DNA from: Rhodamnia argentea
Taxonomy: Eukaryota > Streptophyta > Magnoliopsida > Myrtales > Myrtaceae
DNA: 64,000 nucleotides
Reading direction: 5' to 3'
Assembly (NCBI RefSeq): GCF_020921035.1
Contig: NC_063155.1
Coordinates: forward strand, 18,123,311-18,187,310
Made by a program: the position numbers and the translations under genes. Every line of letters starts with the position of its first letter. Within the stretch, counting starts at the first letter, position 1. This document shows positions 25,301 through 36,165 of the stretch, piece by piece. The notes below the pieces were generated by a model. That model had not been told where the DNA came from. It searched no databases and was given only the letters and a program-made list of their open reading frames with translations.

Positions 25301-27094
25301 GTTGAAAGTATATGTAAGCAATCAAAAATGAATTCCAGTACGATGTTTACATATTATGAATTGTGATGTATATGTGTGAAAGCTGGTCCACTGGCTGTTT
25401 CATTGTTCAAGGAGAGTGAAGCATCCATGCAAATGGTTGGAGCAGAGGAGGAAGCAGCACTAGTTGGCTTTACCTATGAAAGAAAGAAAAAGAAACGAAG
25501 CAGTAATAGTTGACTCATTGCTTGGCTAGTTATCCATTGGATCTCTTGGGGAAGTTCCAACCACTTTTATAAACATCATGAAGTTGGTGAATGATTCATG
25601 CGCTGGGTGAATGTTTAGCTGAATTCTTCATGATCAATTGTGTAAAAATAACGAGTAACAAGAATCAAAATTGATGAAAAGCGCTCCCAAGTACGAACTA
25701 AATACTGCTTATACTCTTCTCTTCTCCAGTATATATCATTATTGCCTTTGGTCAGTCATAGAGATATGACGGGGTTTTGTATGCCAGCTCAGTACTATAC
25801 ATCATTAGCCTTTTTCATGAACATCTGTTTCAATGATATCCATGCTTGTATTTTGCTTTCCTTCTGGCCCATGAGATTTGTATCGTATGGCCTCTGAAAT
25901 TTGTTGATGTCGACATCCTTCTCTTTAAGGCAGGTTATTTTAGTTTGTTTCATTGGTATTTTCAGTATACCGAAAGAGTGCTATGCTAATTTATGGGCAA
26001 GCTATTTGTTACTTTTGAATTCTCTTAGTGCATTTGAAGTCAGCTCATGTGCTTTTATTTTCAGATTGGTGTTGACCGGAAGGACATCAACAAAGTTTTC
26101 ATTCAGCTTACTCTTGAGTTCATGACTAAGCAGGTGCAGTTCACTGATTGGGGACTTTGCTTCTCATTTTACTTGTGTCTTCGGCAATTTCATCAATCCA
26201 TCTGTTTGTACTCTTATATCATAGCCACCTGGTCTATGTTGGGTTCCTCTTTTGGAAAATTTTGGGAGGGTTTTAGTACCTTAAGAGGTTCATCAGTGTC
26301 TTAGTATTTACTTGGTAATGATGATCCCAATCATTTCAATGGTCAGTGTTAAGTGTGATAAACAAAGAGGAAGATCGTGAATCAGTGTGCCTGTTTAACA
26401 AGTAAAATACGAGTATTATGTAGTATAAAGTGAGAAAATGAAGAGCAGAGAGGAATTCAGAACCTAGTTACAAAAGCTAAGATAAATGGATATAGTTCCC
26501 TGATTCTTCTCTTGCCAACCTTCTCTGACAAATATTCTATTACTACAAACATTTCAAGTGCGTTGTGCATGAATGAAAGAAGATGTGGGTTGATGTTGCT
26601 CATGCTGCCTGTCTTATGCTCTAAATAAATTGGCTAAGTGAGAAGTTTTGTGTTCATTTTTATAGTTCATGCACATTGTTTTTTGCAGAAGTTTGAAGCA
26701 TATGATTCCAATGGTAATGTGGTGGCAGGCGATAAAAATAAGGAGGTTGGTGCTACATCTTTTTTCTCTAGGAGGCCTGCTGTCCTTGAGTAATTGCTTT
26801 TCTGAAACTTTTTAAATGCTACAGATTGGGTACAAGTGCTTTGTTCGTGAAGAACAAAGAACAGAACAATGCGTCATGCTTTGTTCGACTTTTCTGTTAC
26901 TTTAGTAATTTTAGATTGTTTATGAAATAGCTGTTCTATTTGACATTGTGCTTGCTTCATTACCATTTTCAGTCACGGAACTCTTGGTGCTTGTTGCATT
27001 TTTCTAGGTCCTTGTGCGGGATATCTGGGTATTCGAGAAATCCCTCTTCCACCCTGGATCTTACTGGCGTCTTTGTGGGAAGATCGTATTATAA
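22332..27094 (+). CDS. Tim44-like mitochondrial protein, probable mitoribosomal mL45 homologue
   Basis: Twelve coding exons: 22332-22402, 22819-22846, 23310-23366, 23505-23585, 23988-24070, 24382-24433, 24541-24630, 24902-24970, 25106-25207, 26065-26133, 26689-26745, 27008-27094; 846 nt, 281 aa. The Arg/Ser-rich, acid-poor N-terminus (about 1-50) looks like a mitochondrial presequence. The rest matches the plant Tim44-related/MRPL45 family: MLSPGIVYEPYALRE, WFTRTGWRRTKEDI, a helical part with YSKNEFY, then a Tim44-like C-terminus with KFEAYDSNG and LVRDIWVFEKSLFHPGSYWRL. Tim44/mL45 C-domains bind the inner membrane; here a large-subunit mitoribosome role is likelier than import. Exon 2's 3' end is chosen by frame (donor at 22847); the alternative at 22860 breaks the frame. 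Intron 9 starts with GC, not GT. Confidence 0.88.
25208..26064 (+). other. GC-AG intron in the Tim44-like gene
   Basis: The exon ends AGGCTG and the intron begins GCAAGT, then closes with TTTTCAG before ATTGGTG. The flanking peptides RTLRARL and IGVDRKDI are contiguous in the family as I remember it, so the donor is GC. The GCAAGT context is the usual one for GC-AG introns, a minor class spliced by the major spliceosome. Confidence 0.75.
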
Positions 27095-27588
27095 CCAGAC
27101 TATTGTCAGTTAGAAACTGGTTGAGGGGATATTCGAAAAGAAGTGGTCGCCGATTGTTGGAAACTTCCCAGGCTGATACTTCTCCCGGAGAAGAAGCTTG
27201 TAGCGATATCCATTTTGATATTTGATGGCGAGATCTAGACTTTGCATTATCCTTTCATAGGGTCATTATTGTATGCTTTCGAGTGCATATCTTTTTTTAA
27301 TCATATCAACAATCATCACTACGGTTTTGCGGCGTTGTTGTCCGAAGTTCATCTTCTGTACCAGGGAAATAAATGAGAAATTGTTCTTTGCATACCATTG
27401 TCTGTCTTTCACATGGTTCTTTAGTTCCCGTTCGGAGACCTTTTACCTTCTATAATTTGAGCTTTGACTTTTATTTGGTACTTAACACCCCAAATCTCTA
27501 AGTACATATTTTTATGGTCGATTGGACAAAATAAGCCGAACCAAGCGGCTGAAGATTCTTGTCCCCGCCTATGTGAGATGATGTGACA

Positions 27589-27832
27589 GCGGCTATGTTA
27601 AGAAATTTAGGACAGAAGAAGCTACTCGTCAAGCTTTAGATTGTGTCAATGACAACGTGATGCTGCAATATCAAATTCCCACGAAGGATTCGGATGCTAC
27701 AGTTGTTCCTGAAAGAGAGAGAATTGCTACTGAAGAAATTCTACCAAAAACTCAGAGCAACCTCTCCGTCGTGGATCAGCAATTCAAGTTCAATATTATA
27801 TGTTGCCCTCAAAACAGAGCAGCTAGTAGATA
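27589..27832 (+). pseudogene. Unassigned open frame, possible gene fragment
   Basis: A frame of about 80 codons without stop (GYVKKFRTEEATRQALD near the start, CCPQNRAASR then TAA) follows the Tim44-like gene by 0.5 kb. A stop lies just upstream and there is no start codon near its 5' end. The start faintly recalls an RNA-recognition motif (GYVxF..EEA..AL). Whether it is a captured exon or chance cannot be decided here. Confidence 0.25.
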
Positions 27833-28032
27833 ACCAGTAGTTGTGAGAACTGCACAAAAGAGTAGACCTACACATTAATCTAACCCTTATAAAGAATGCA
27901 CCCTCTTTCCAACTCATATTCACCTGGCAAAACTATCAAAGGTGTGATACTTTACACAAGGCTTCATGAATCCTCTATATAATTGCCCTATAATCAAGAA
28001 CCTAGCTGCTATGGTTATGTTCCATGTTCCCT

Positions 28033-28877
28033 TCATCTGTTCAAGTATACTTTATTGCTGTCCTTCCACCCTCTTTCTCGGGCTCGTTTCTCCCACAGTG
28101 CTGCGAGCTTACACTCCTCCACGAACCCAGCTTCGGCCCTTTCTCTGCCTAGCTCACAAGCCACCACCCCGGCAGTGCACTTCTCGGCCTCGGCGCTGAA
28201 TCTCAGCGAGGTCTTCTTAGCATCCCCCATTGATGCTTTGGTGCGCGCCAAAGTTTCCTTTGCCACAGTTACTTGTAAGCTCAGTTGCTCCTTCAACAAA
28301 TCCAATCTGCTCTCCTTCACATCATTCTCGCCACATTCTGCGTAAGAAAGAAGAGAGAGAATTTGACGAATTCCCAACTTTAGACGCAAGATTAGCCCAG
28401 ACAAGATACAGTCTTACCAGCAACGCTACAGTAAGATGAAACACAAACATGCTAACTCGCCTACAAGCCATCAAACGCATGGAGGTGCCAATGCAATCAT
28501 AAAAGACTACAACTTGTTCATGATCAATTAATCTTAACAAGAAAAAAAAAAAGCATTGAGAAAAAGGAAAATGGCTTCCGACCATCATGAAAACATGTAC
28601 TTCCGATCGTGAAGTGGGAAAGCTCTTCAACGTACTTACTGGATTTCTACTGTCCAGACTTACCCGAAGCCAAGGGAAACATTCCTTTCTCTGAAGGGCA
28701 AACGCAAGAGCACAAACCGCAAGGAGCTTGCGCGCGCGAACTGTAATTCAAGCGCCTGTAGTTGAATAATATTGATGATGCCACGATGAACACAAGTAGA
28801 GAAACACCCAACAGAACTACAGCTCCTTTGAGCAACTTTTGATTATTGCAGTGTGCACGAACTCTTTGCCAAACCAT
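28033..28877 (-). CDS. DUF1068 family membrane protein
   Basis: Two coding exons, 28877-28664 and 28337-28033, join in phase (G|AA, Glu72) to 172 aa, the usual size of this plant-specific family. Order: short basic N-terminus (MVWQRVRAHC), one membrane segment (about 17-38), a cysteine cluster CGLCSCVC at Cys53/56/58/60, then a charged helical or coiled-coil region (about 75-160) with EAEKCTAGV and LWEKRARERGW near the end. The family has a similar CPPCVCDC cluster and C-terminal WERRARQLGW. Function unknown; the architecture suggests a type II membrane protein with the coiled coil on one side. The ATG at 28877 is the first in frame; only a TTG lies upstream. The exon 1 5' part and leader are duplicated at 35.8-36.2 kb. 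Confidence 0.85.
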
Positions 28878-29429
28878 AATTCCCCAGAAATCCTCAAAGG
28901 AAAACAAAAAAAACCTTATTTGCAAAACTCAAACTGAGATTAGCGTTGTTAATCTAGTACTAGCGGCACTCTTGCTTTGAGAAGAAGTGATGTGAGCCCC
29001 TGCCATGCACAGAAATCTAAAGCCAGAAGGAGCAAGAAAAGGCAAAGAAGAGAGAGAGCCAGAGGACCCAGCAGAACTTTGAATTTAAAGGTTACGTATA
29101 AGTATAGAATCCTAGAGAGCAAAAAAACAGAAACTTAATCGGAATAAAAGCAGAGTATATCCTTTGCTCTCTTTTTCCTTTCATCTTTTTTTGAATCCAC
29201 CAGTAATTTACGTCAAATAGGCTTAAGCCTCATCTCGTTATCTATGCGATTGTATCGGTCCAACGGCTCGTGTACGTTCTTTCATTGGAGTTTGTTTAGA
29301 ATGTCAAAAATGTCTTGTCTTGATATATATCACAAACCATCACTAATTCGATGTTTAGATTATGGTTATCTTGATTTGCTGATCGAATCGATAATTACAA
29401 GCCGGGATGATGGTACGCAATGCAAATAA

Positions 29430-29664
29430 AGTTCCGTTTCTTTCGCAAAAAATAAATGATTTAAAAAATATTTTCGCTTGCATTACTTGCAAGAATAAAT
29501 AAATCAAATATATTTTCATTGTCCATGAAAACATTTACACATAAGTTGTTATTGATAATGAAAATATTATATATTAGCTAATTTTTTCAAAAAATACAAG
29601 CGATCATTTTTTAGAAAATATTTTCTAAGTCATTTATTTTCCGCAAAACAAACCGAGCCTAAGA
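29430..29664. mobile_element. MITE with CCGTTTGTTTCGC-type inverted ends, copy 1
   Basis: The left end reads GTTCCGTTTCTTTCGCAAAA followed by AATAAATGATTT and AAATATTTTC; the right end carries the inverse, GAAAATATTTTCTAAGTCA then TTTATTTTCCGCAAAACAAA and CGAGCCTAA. About 235 bp, no coding capacity. Related copies occur near 34708, 41330 and 44765. The superfamily is not assigned. Confidence 0.65.
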
Positions 29665-31904
29665 CCTAATGGTTAAAATATCTTTTTTTTCCCATTGACT
29701 TGTATCTTAATTTCTTCTTCCTTTTTTTTTTTTTTTTTTGCATTTTAAGTAATGGATTACTTGCAGGTGAGGCAAGTTGATTACAACAATTTGAGAAAAA
29801 CATGTCGAGTTATCTATCGTTCTAAAATTTGAATCATTTTTCACCTACTTATAAAATATTTTTCTTTTGGGGTAGGAAATCCATATGGATCCATCCAAGT
29901 GGGTCGTTCAAATGATTTTTTGGTATAAGAATTTACGATTATGCTTATCACATATTATCCATTAAGTGGGGCCGTTTCTAATTTTTATCTTATCTGATAT
30001 GTAGAATTTGTGATACATTAATATCCTATACTCTTTATATGGTTATAACACAACATCCACTTGTAATTTGAAGTTATGATTATGGATCTCTCTTCGTCGA
30101 CTCAACAAATATATTTCTAAACGATTAGAACATGTTGTATAAAAACGGTTGAACGGCAAATTCTTTCCCATGACTGGTGAGATTAATTTCCTTCAGATAA
30201 GTTGGTCACAACAAATTGAGAAATCCATGTCCACAGTCGGTCTTTTTAGAATTTATAAAATTTTCTCTTCTTTTGATAAATATTGTATTTTCAGAACATG
30301 ATAGTCATGTATCATTGATTCGGGTCATATGTAACTAGTTTATGCATAGAATAATTTGGGATGTAAACATTTTCTACCCTCAAATTTAGGGGTGTGCAAA
30401 GGAATCGGGAATTGCTCGAGCCGCTCAAAACCAGATCGAATCGGCCCAGAACTTGTTGGTTCCAGTTTCTAATGAACTGGAACTGGTGGGTACCAATTCG
30501 GTTCCCGATTCCAAGATGGAACCACCCACCCACCCACCCACCTACTTGGATCTAACTGGTAAATAAATAAATAAATATAATGAGAAACATAAAAACTTAA
30601 ATACCTTATCTCGCTTGTGTGTCGTCTCGTCTCATCTCAACTTTCTCAAGAAACTTCCTCGGTCTTTCCATCTCTTGACTCTCAACTCCCATCAGCTCAC
30701 GATTGCATCTCTAGCCATACCTCGCGGACATGACTCATGGCCTCGCCTCCCTCTCTTGCTCTCGATCGCCTCCATTTGTTGCAAATTGGAAACCTAATGT
30801 TGCTACTTGCCTTTTTAAGTTTCTTTGATCTGCTCATTGTGTCACGCCCCACACCCATTGGAACGCCAACATCCCATCCTTAGTCGTAGTGTTGTGACGT
30901 CCCAAGACGCACCACCGACTCAATTAAAATTTTCTTTCAATTAAATGCACATGGAAGCGATTTACTTCCCAGGACAAATACAATGGTAGGGATAGTCAAA
31001 AGGAAAATCTCAAACAACATATATCAAAAGCACTTTTTATTTATTTACTGTTAACCCTAAGAGGACTATAATATTTATAAGCCTATCGCGAGGCCACTCC
31101 CTACTAACCACGTACTCAAAAAGGGATGGGTGGATGGGTTAACCAAACTTCTCTATCTTGTGCCAGCCACAAAAAAAACAAGTATACAGAGTTTATACCA
31201 CATCCGGCCATAGCTCGCGGGAGGCTCCGAATCCGACTCGCCCTCTTCTACCTCACCCGGACCAGTATCCGGATCTATAATAGCTCCATCGGGAGGGTCA
31301 AGGTTCATGGGGTTCTAAATCTCCTCTCTCGACGCCACCACCGGGGGTGGGGGTCCATCAAAACCTCCGACTGGGCCATACAACTTGAGTCCATCCTTGA
31401 GGAACCACACCAGGAATTCGTGCGGCTACCATATCTCATATTCCTCATCAACCCAAACAGTAGTCATGTGCTTTAGATATAACTTCTCCTGTCCTACCGG
31501 ATTTCTACTACTATAGTACCCATGTCCATGTCCATGGGTAACCCAAAACGAGTAAGCAAAGGGGGACGATTCATGCTCGGGGGTCTGAAAATATTTAGAA
31601 CAATAACAATGAGATAAATCTCAACGAGTTAACAACCTAAGCCTAGGTTAGGAGGTCAACTCAGCTTGGATGCATTTAGAGCCTACAATGCAACACAGTA
31701 TAAATATGCGAGTATGTTATCACATGATCATAGGCAACCTTTCTTGCCTTGGCACACGCCTTGCACGTTACAATTTCTTGTAAGTAACACATTGTAATAA
31801 ATAAATGCATAATCAGAACATATGTCACTTTTTCATGCACAATACGATCAAGCATACTCTCATCATTATGGCTATTTATGGCACACTCGTTCTCACACGG
31901 GGAT

Positions 31905-32145
31905 TTTTCGGTTCTGCTGGCATCTATTCATTAGATCAATTACCTCCGATCAAGGGCACGCCCATATTTCTACGGGGGTCTTCCGCTCAAATTTATCCAG
32001 TTGATCAATTATGGCCAATTGAGGGCACGTTCATCTTCCTACGGGGGTCTTCTGACTCATTCGGGTATTTATAATTTCGATCAATTACGGCCGATCAAGG
32101 GCACGCTTGTCTTCCTATGAGGGTCTTCTGACTCATTCGGGTATT
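31905..32145. repeat. Tandem repeat, about 70 bp x 3, inside the LTR-like element
   Basis: GATCAATTA followed by CCGATCAAGGGCACG (or CCAATTGAGGGCACG) begins at 31934, 32003 and 32079, each followed by a TCTTCCTACGGGGGTCTTC-type block. Units are 69 and 76 bp apart. Confidence 0.85.
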
Positions 32146-32180
32146 CTCATACTAACTCAACTCTCATGTAATGTATGCAG

Positions 32181-32300
32181 TAAATAAATTGCATGTGACT
32201 AAATACTTAGTAAATAAATTGCACGTGATCGAATACTGAATAAATAAATTATACGTGACCAAATACTTAGTAAATGAATTGCACGTGACCAAATACACGC
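32181..32300. repeat. Tandem repeat, 30 bp x 4, inside the LTR-like element
   Basis: Units start at 32181, 32211, 32241 and 32271 with TAAATAAATTGCACGTGAC (variants) and CAAATACTTAG. The period is exactly 30 bp with about 10-25 percent divergence. Confidence 0.9.
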
Positions 32301-32599
32301 AATTCAATCACCGTCCTTGTACATTGTCAAACAATTTATTAAAAATGTCAATTTATATGGTTATTCCCATTAGCTACTTCATAACATAATAGTAAATATT
32401 ATACTAGAGCATATTAATAAATAGAATATCTAATTACTAAAATTTAATTTACTTAATTAGAGAATAATAATTAATTATCAAAATACCGATAGCTTATTGT
32501 TGAATTTGATTGCTTATCATAAAAATATGCGATAGCTTATCATTAAAATAGGTGATAGCTTATAATATTTTTGATAACTTATCAAATCCACTTATCACT

Positions 32600-32735
32600 T
32601 ATCAAGATAGCTTATCAATCACGGTTAATTAATCCAACCATAGTTAACAAAAGTAACCCTGGTTAATTAACCTAATCAAGGTTAACTAACTCAACCATGG
32701 TTAACTAATCCAGTTATAGTTAATCAACCCAACCA
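32600..32735. repeat. Degenerate GGTTAATTAATCCAACCA repeats
   Basis: About six loosely spaced copies of a GGTTAACTAA.CCAACCATGG-type unit (spacing about 20-22 bp). They are preceded at 32490-32620 by several ATAGCTTATCA.T copies. Both lie in the LTR-like element. Confidence 0.65.
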
Positions 32736-33129
32736 TGGTCTATTAGATTAGTACTAAGCATATTTAGACTAATCTAAATACATCCTAATTAAGTTTAACA
32801 TACTAATCCAGGGATTAGGGCGATAACTCACCCCTATTGCAAAATCGAGAACATCGGCACGTCGGTGGCGGCGAGGGCTACTCGGAACTTGGTCCGACAA
32901 CAACTTGGAATCACTTAGTACGGCTGACCAGCAGCAAACAAAACTGGAGGGGTGCTATTTTTGGCTCAATGAGGCTCGATTTGGCACGGAAATGAAGCAC
33001 GTATGGCAACGGGAGGTCACGGCATCGCTTGGGGGCAGCTAGGCCGGCCAAGCAACAACAAAATGGGCTGATTTGGTGCTGTTTTGGGTAGCTGCCGAAA
33101 ATGAGAAAGGGGAGGATGTGGTGGCCAAA

Positions 33130-33134
<5 letters not shown>

Positions 33135-33214
<80 letters not shown>
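33135..33214. repeat. (GA)40 microsatellite
   Basis: Eighty bases of uninterrupted GA, the longest simple repeat in the window. Leu-Ser or Arg-Glu repeat frames across it are not coding. Confidence 0.97.
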
Positions 33215-33217
<3 letters not shown>

Positions 33218-34707
33218 CAAAAAGGCTTCTTGCAAGTTGATCAAGGTGAATTCCCCTCATAAATAACATGCCACAAAATTCTTCATCCCATTTAATACTT
33301 TTTGTTTTTTGCTAATTATGCAAGAAGGGCAATTTGGTCTTTTCACAAGGCAAGGGCATTTTAGTAATTTCACAAAGTATAGTATGAAGTACTATACGCG
33401 TATTTGAGCTAGTATTTTGTACGAATTTGTATAAATTGGAATTGAGCTTAAATGAATAAAATTTGGGCTTTAAAATGGCTTAACGGGCTTTAGAATGCTT
33501 AATGGGCTTTAGTGGGCTCAGCAAGGCCCAGTTGGGTTACTCTTGGGCCAAAATGGCAAACCACATTGGGCTTGAGGCCCAATGTGTCCTCGTCCGGTCC
33601 GCTCCCCGTAATCTCCAAATCTTGACCCGTTGATCCTTCATCCGAGAGTTTTGAGAAAACCAATAAATTGATAGTTCAATGAGACGACATCCAATAATTT
33701 AGTCATGAGACCCTCGAAGATTCAAAATCCACATTCGGATTCTAATCTATGGTTAAAATTGATCGATTGCAACAATAGTTCATCTCCAGTTAATGGGCGG
33801 CTTCTAGGAGTTACGTGTATTTGACCCGTAGTTGATTTGATATCAATATACGTTTAAGCTATCTCAAACCATGAATGACTTAGGTTGTCATGTAACTGCG
33901 ATGGATCAATCACTAGTTTCAATTTACTCGATTACCAGGAATTAGTTTAAGATCGTTCACAATCCATACAATGGTCATGCAAAATCACTCGTGATCCGAT
34001 TGTATACTATTATCAAGACGTTCTATAGTCATTCCTTGATCGGTCCTTAATGGCTCAAAATTGTCCCTCGTTAATCCTTATGGTCGAATTGTCAATCCAT
34101 AGTTGAGTTCTTAAGTCAAGCATATCTATATTCCTAATGGCCTTTCCCTTTTGGTTAGCCTCTTGTAAGTGATCAATTCAGAGCAAGAATTACTAACGGT
34201 ACATCGATTAAAATAAATTATTTCATTACATCCCGAATATGGTCGAATTTGAGGATTTCACACGTTGTACGAAGTACCGAGAAGAAAGTGAAGTATTCTT
34301 TGCACGTGTTTGATTTTTTTTTTTTTTACATACAATAGGGCAATTAAAGAACATGGAATTCTTTTTTGCCTAAAAAAAGAAGCTCGATGAGACCGGTTTC
34401 ATGGATCCACTCGGGAATCGAATCGGACCGGCGGTGCGGTTTCTGGGGGGGGTCCATGGAACCAACACGCAATTCATGGTTCTAATTTTTCGGAATTGGT
34501 CCCGCATTCGGGAACGGCCCATTGTGAAATCGATCACTCCTATTCAATTGACCAAAAAAAAAAAAAAAAAGAAGGGAAGAGTCGATTTTCAAAGATTTAA
34601 TCATTTTAAAGTGTGATTGAATTCAAATAAAAACTAACGACACTGCAAGCTTATCGGTGGCTTCGAAAAAGTACTCGGGGTCCACTTCTTGAAAGTATGT
34701 TATAAGT

Positions 34708-34918
34708 TGATGCTTCGTTTGTTTCGCCAAAAATGAATGAATCGCAATATATACATAACGAGAGATGTTTTCATTGTTGACAATAATTTATATCTAAATA
34801 TTTTGGTGGATGATGAAAATATTTTATCGTTCTTTCATTTTTGTGGGTGATGCGGTCGATCACTTTAGGAAAGTATTTTACAAATTATTTATTTTTCGCA
34901 AAACAAATGCACCCTAAA
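34708..34918. mobile_element. MITE with TTCGTTTGTTTCGC-type ends, copy 2
   Basis: Left end CTTCGTTTGTTTCGCCAAAA with AATGAATGAATC; right end AAATTATTTATTTTTCGCAA then AACAAATGCACCCTAAA. Same family as 29430-29664, with a more diverged interior. Confidence 0.55.
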
Positions 34919-34986
34919 ATTCACTTTAGTTTACAAGTTTCTGGTTCGCTACCATTAAAAAAAAAGATAAAAAGAAATAAAAGAAG

Positions 34987-35042
34987 TGGAGACACGAGAA
35001 TCGAAACCCCAGACATTAGCACAACCGATGAGCTACGTCAGC
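34987..35042 (-). pseudogene. tRNA-Ala-derived pseudogene, array copy 1
   Basis: Minus-strand remnant with GTAGCTCATCGGTTG (D-arm, box A) and GGGGTTTCGATTC (T-arm, box B, one base inserted), ending CGTGTCTCCA. The anticodon arm is missing, so about 56 nt remain. It occupies the same place in its repeat unit as the intact tRNA at 41836-41908. Confidence 0.65.
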
Positions 35043-35784
35043 ATTTGCCATATTCTAGATAAAGTAAACCATTTAACCATATTAACTCTTATGTCGTGGT
35101 TCATTGATAAATCAAACCCCATCTGACCTCTTCAAAATTATTTATTTTTAAAAACAATTTAGAGAAACAAAGTATCTACAAAATTCTGTTGATTACAATC
35201 TATGTTTTAAAGAAAGATTATAATTGCAACCTTCAATTTTACTTGAACATTTGCGAAATCCCGCGCGTGATGTTGTAATTGTAACGCAATAAAAAATTAT
35301 AATTTGAAATATTTAAGATGATTGCCTTATGAATCTGTTGCATACTTGTGTTGAATTTGAATTTTTTTATTGTTTTACAAATTATTCAAGGTAGTTTTTC
35401 AAAATCTATAGGAATAACTTTTTATTGTTCGAAACCCAAAAAAGAACAGGACAAATAAGACAATTCAGAAAAGGAGTGCATCATATTTCAAATAGAATTT
35501 GTTTTTTCAACAGCACAATAATTAAATGGGATTACTAATTGGACCAAACTAGTACTTCTCTAACTTAATTTTTCTTAAGTTATTAGGTTAAGAAGTCGAG
35601 ATAGAAAGAGTTTTTAGTTTTCGCAAGCCACCTTTGTAATCCTTATTATTATTATTTTTTTTTTATGAATTTACATAGTGGATTTTGTTTCTACTCTTCC
35701 CATGATTTTCCCCACAAGGATTTCCCACACAAATCTATATGTTCTTTTATTCATCTTAGTTTTACTTTCACTGTAGCTTTTGCA

Positions 35785-36165
35785 TTGGTCATAACAGAAA
35801 CACCCAACGAAACTATTGCTCCTTCGAGCAACTTTTGGTTGTAGGGTACACGAACTCTTCTCAAAATCATAATTCTCCAAAAATCCTTAAAGAAACACAA
35901 ATAAAAAGAAAGAAACTAATTTGCAAACCCAAATTGAGATTAGCGTTATTGATCTAGGATTAGCGGCATTCTCGCCTGAGAAGAAGTGATGTGAGCATGC
36001 CTGCCATGCACAGAAATATAAAGCCAAAAGGAGCAAGAAAAGGTAAAGAAGAGAGAAAGCCGGAGGACCGGGCAAAATTTTGAATTTAAATGTTACGAAT
36101 TGAATCAAAGTATAGAATCCTAGATAAGAAAAAAAAGGAATTAATTGGAATAAAAGCATAATGAA
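35785..36165 (-). pseudogene. Truncated duplicate of the DUF1068 gene 5' end
   Basis: Closely resembles 28790-29140, covering the 5' leader/promoter and first codons. Shared blocks include GAGATTAGCGTT, GAGAAGAAGTGATGTGAGC, TGCCATGCACAGAAAT, AAAGGAGCAAGAAAAGG and GAATTTAAA.GTTACG. The start codon is kept (35870) and MILRRVRV-YNQKLLEGA parallels MVWQRVRAHCNNQKLLKGA. Similarity stops inside the membrane segment, where the frame runs into unrelated sequence and a stop; the Cys cluster and exon 2 are absent. A truncated gene fragment, unlikely to be functional. Confidence 0.8.

Larger units (their letters stand above)
30840..34262. mobile_element. Solo-LTR-like insertion, 3.4 kb, non-coding
   Basis: Starts TGTCACGCCCC, a common start of plant Ty3-gypsy LTRs, and ends GGATTTCACA. 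The 5 bp on either side are CATTG (30835-30839) and CGTTG (34263-34267), one mismatch, fitting a 5-bp retroviral-type target duplication. It holds no long protein frame but three families of short tandem repeats and an 80-bp GA tract. Solo LTRs this long are known for Tat/Ogre-type elements; an internally deleted (LARD-like) element is the alternative. The GGGCTT-rich stretch near 33.4-33.6 kb has no coding. Confidence 0.5.
30387..34542. mobile_element. hAT-like non-autonomous element interrupted by an LTR insertion
   Basis: The left end TAGGGGTGTGCAAA (30387) and the right end, reverse-complemented, TAGGAGTGATCGAT (34542) match plant hAT-type ends. Both arms contain degenerate GAACCGG/GGAATCGG-type repeats. 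Sister copies of the host repeat at 36.41 kb and 39.44 kb run straight through the corresponding point (CTAAAATTTCATAA), giving an empty site. The flanking 8-mers CTCAAATT and TTCAATTG are similar but not identical. Without the LTR inside (30840-34262) the element would be about 730 bp. Confidence 0.5.

Noticed and set aside
28405..28430. Possible 8-nt microexon CGTTGCTG between DUF1068 exons
   Set aside because: It has AG and GTAAG flanks, but including it breaks the reading frame, while direct joining of the two main exons is in phase.
31805..32074. 89-codon plus-strand frame
   Set aside because: It coincides with the 70-bp tandem repeat of the LTR-like element.
32181..32300. Four regularly spaced 30-bp repeats, superficially CRISPR-like
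   Set aside because: Units abut with no unique spacers, diverge from each other and lie in a plant retroelement-like sequence; it is an ordinary tandem repeat.
33039..33269. Minus-strand frame with a long Leu-Ser repeat
   Set aside because: It is only the (GA)40 microsatellite read through; no domain or homologue-like ends.
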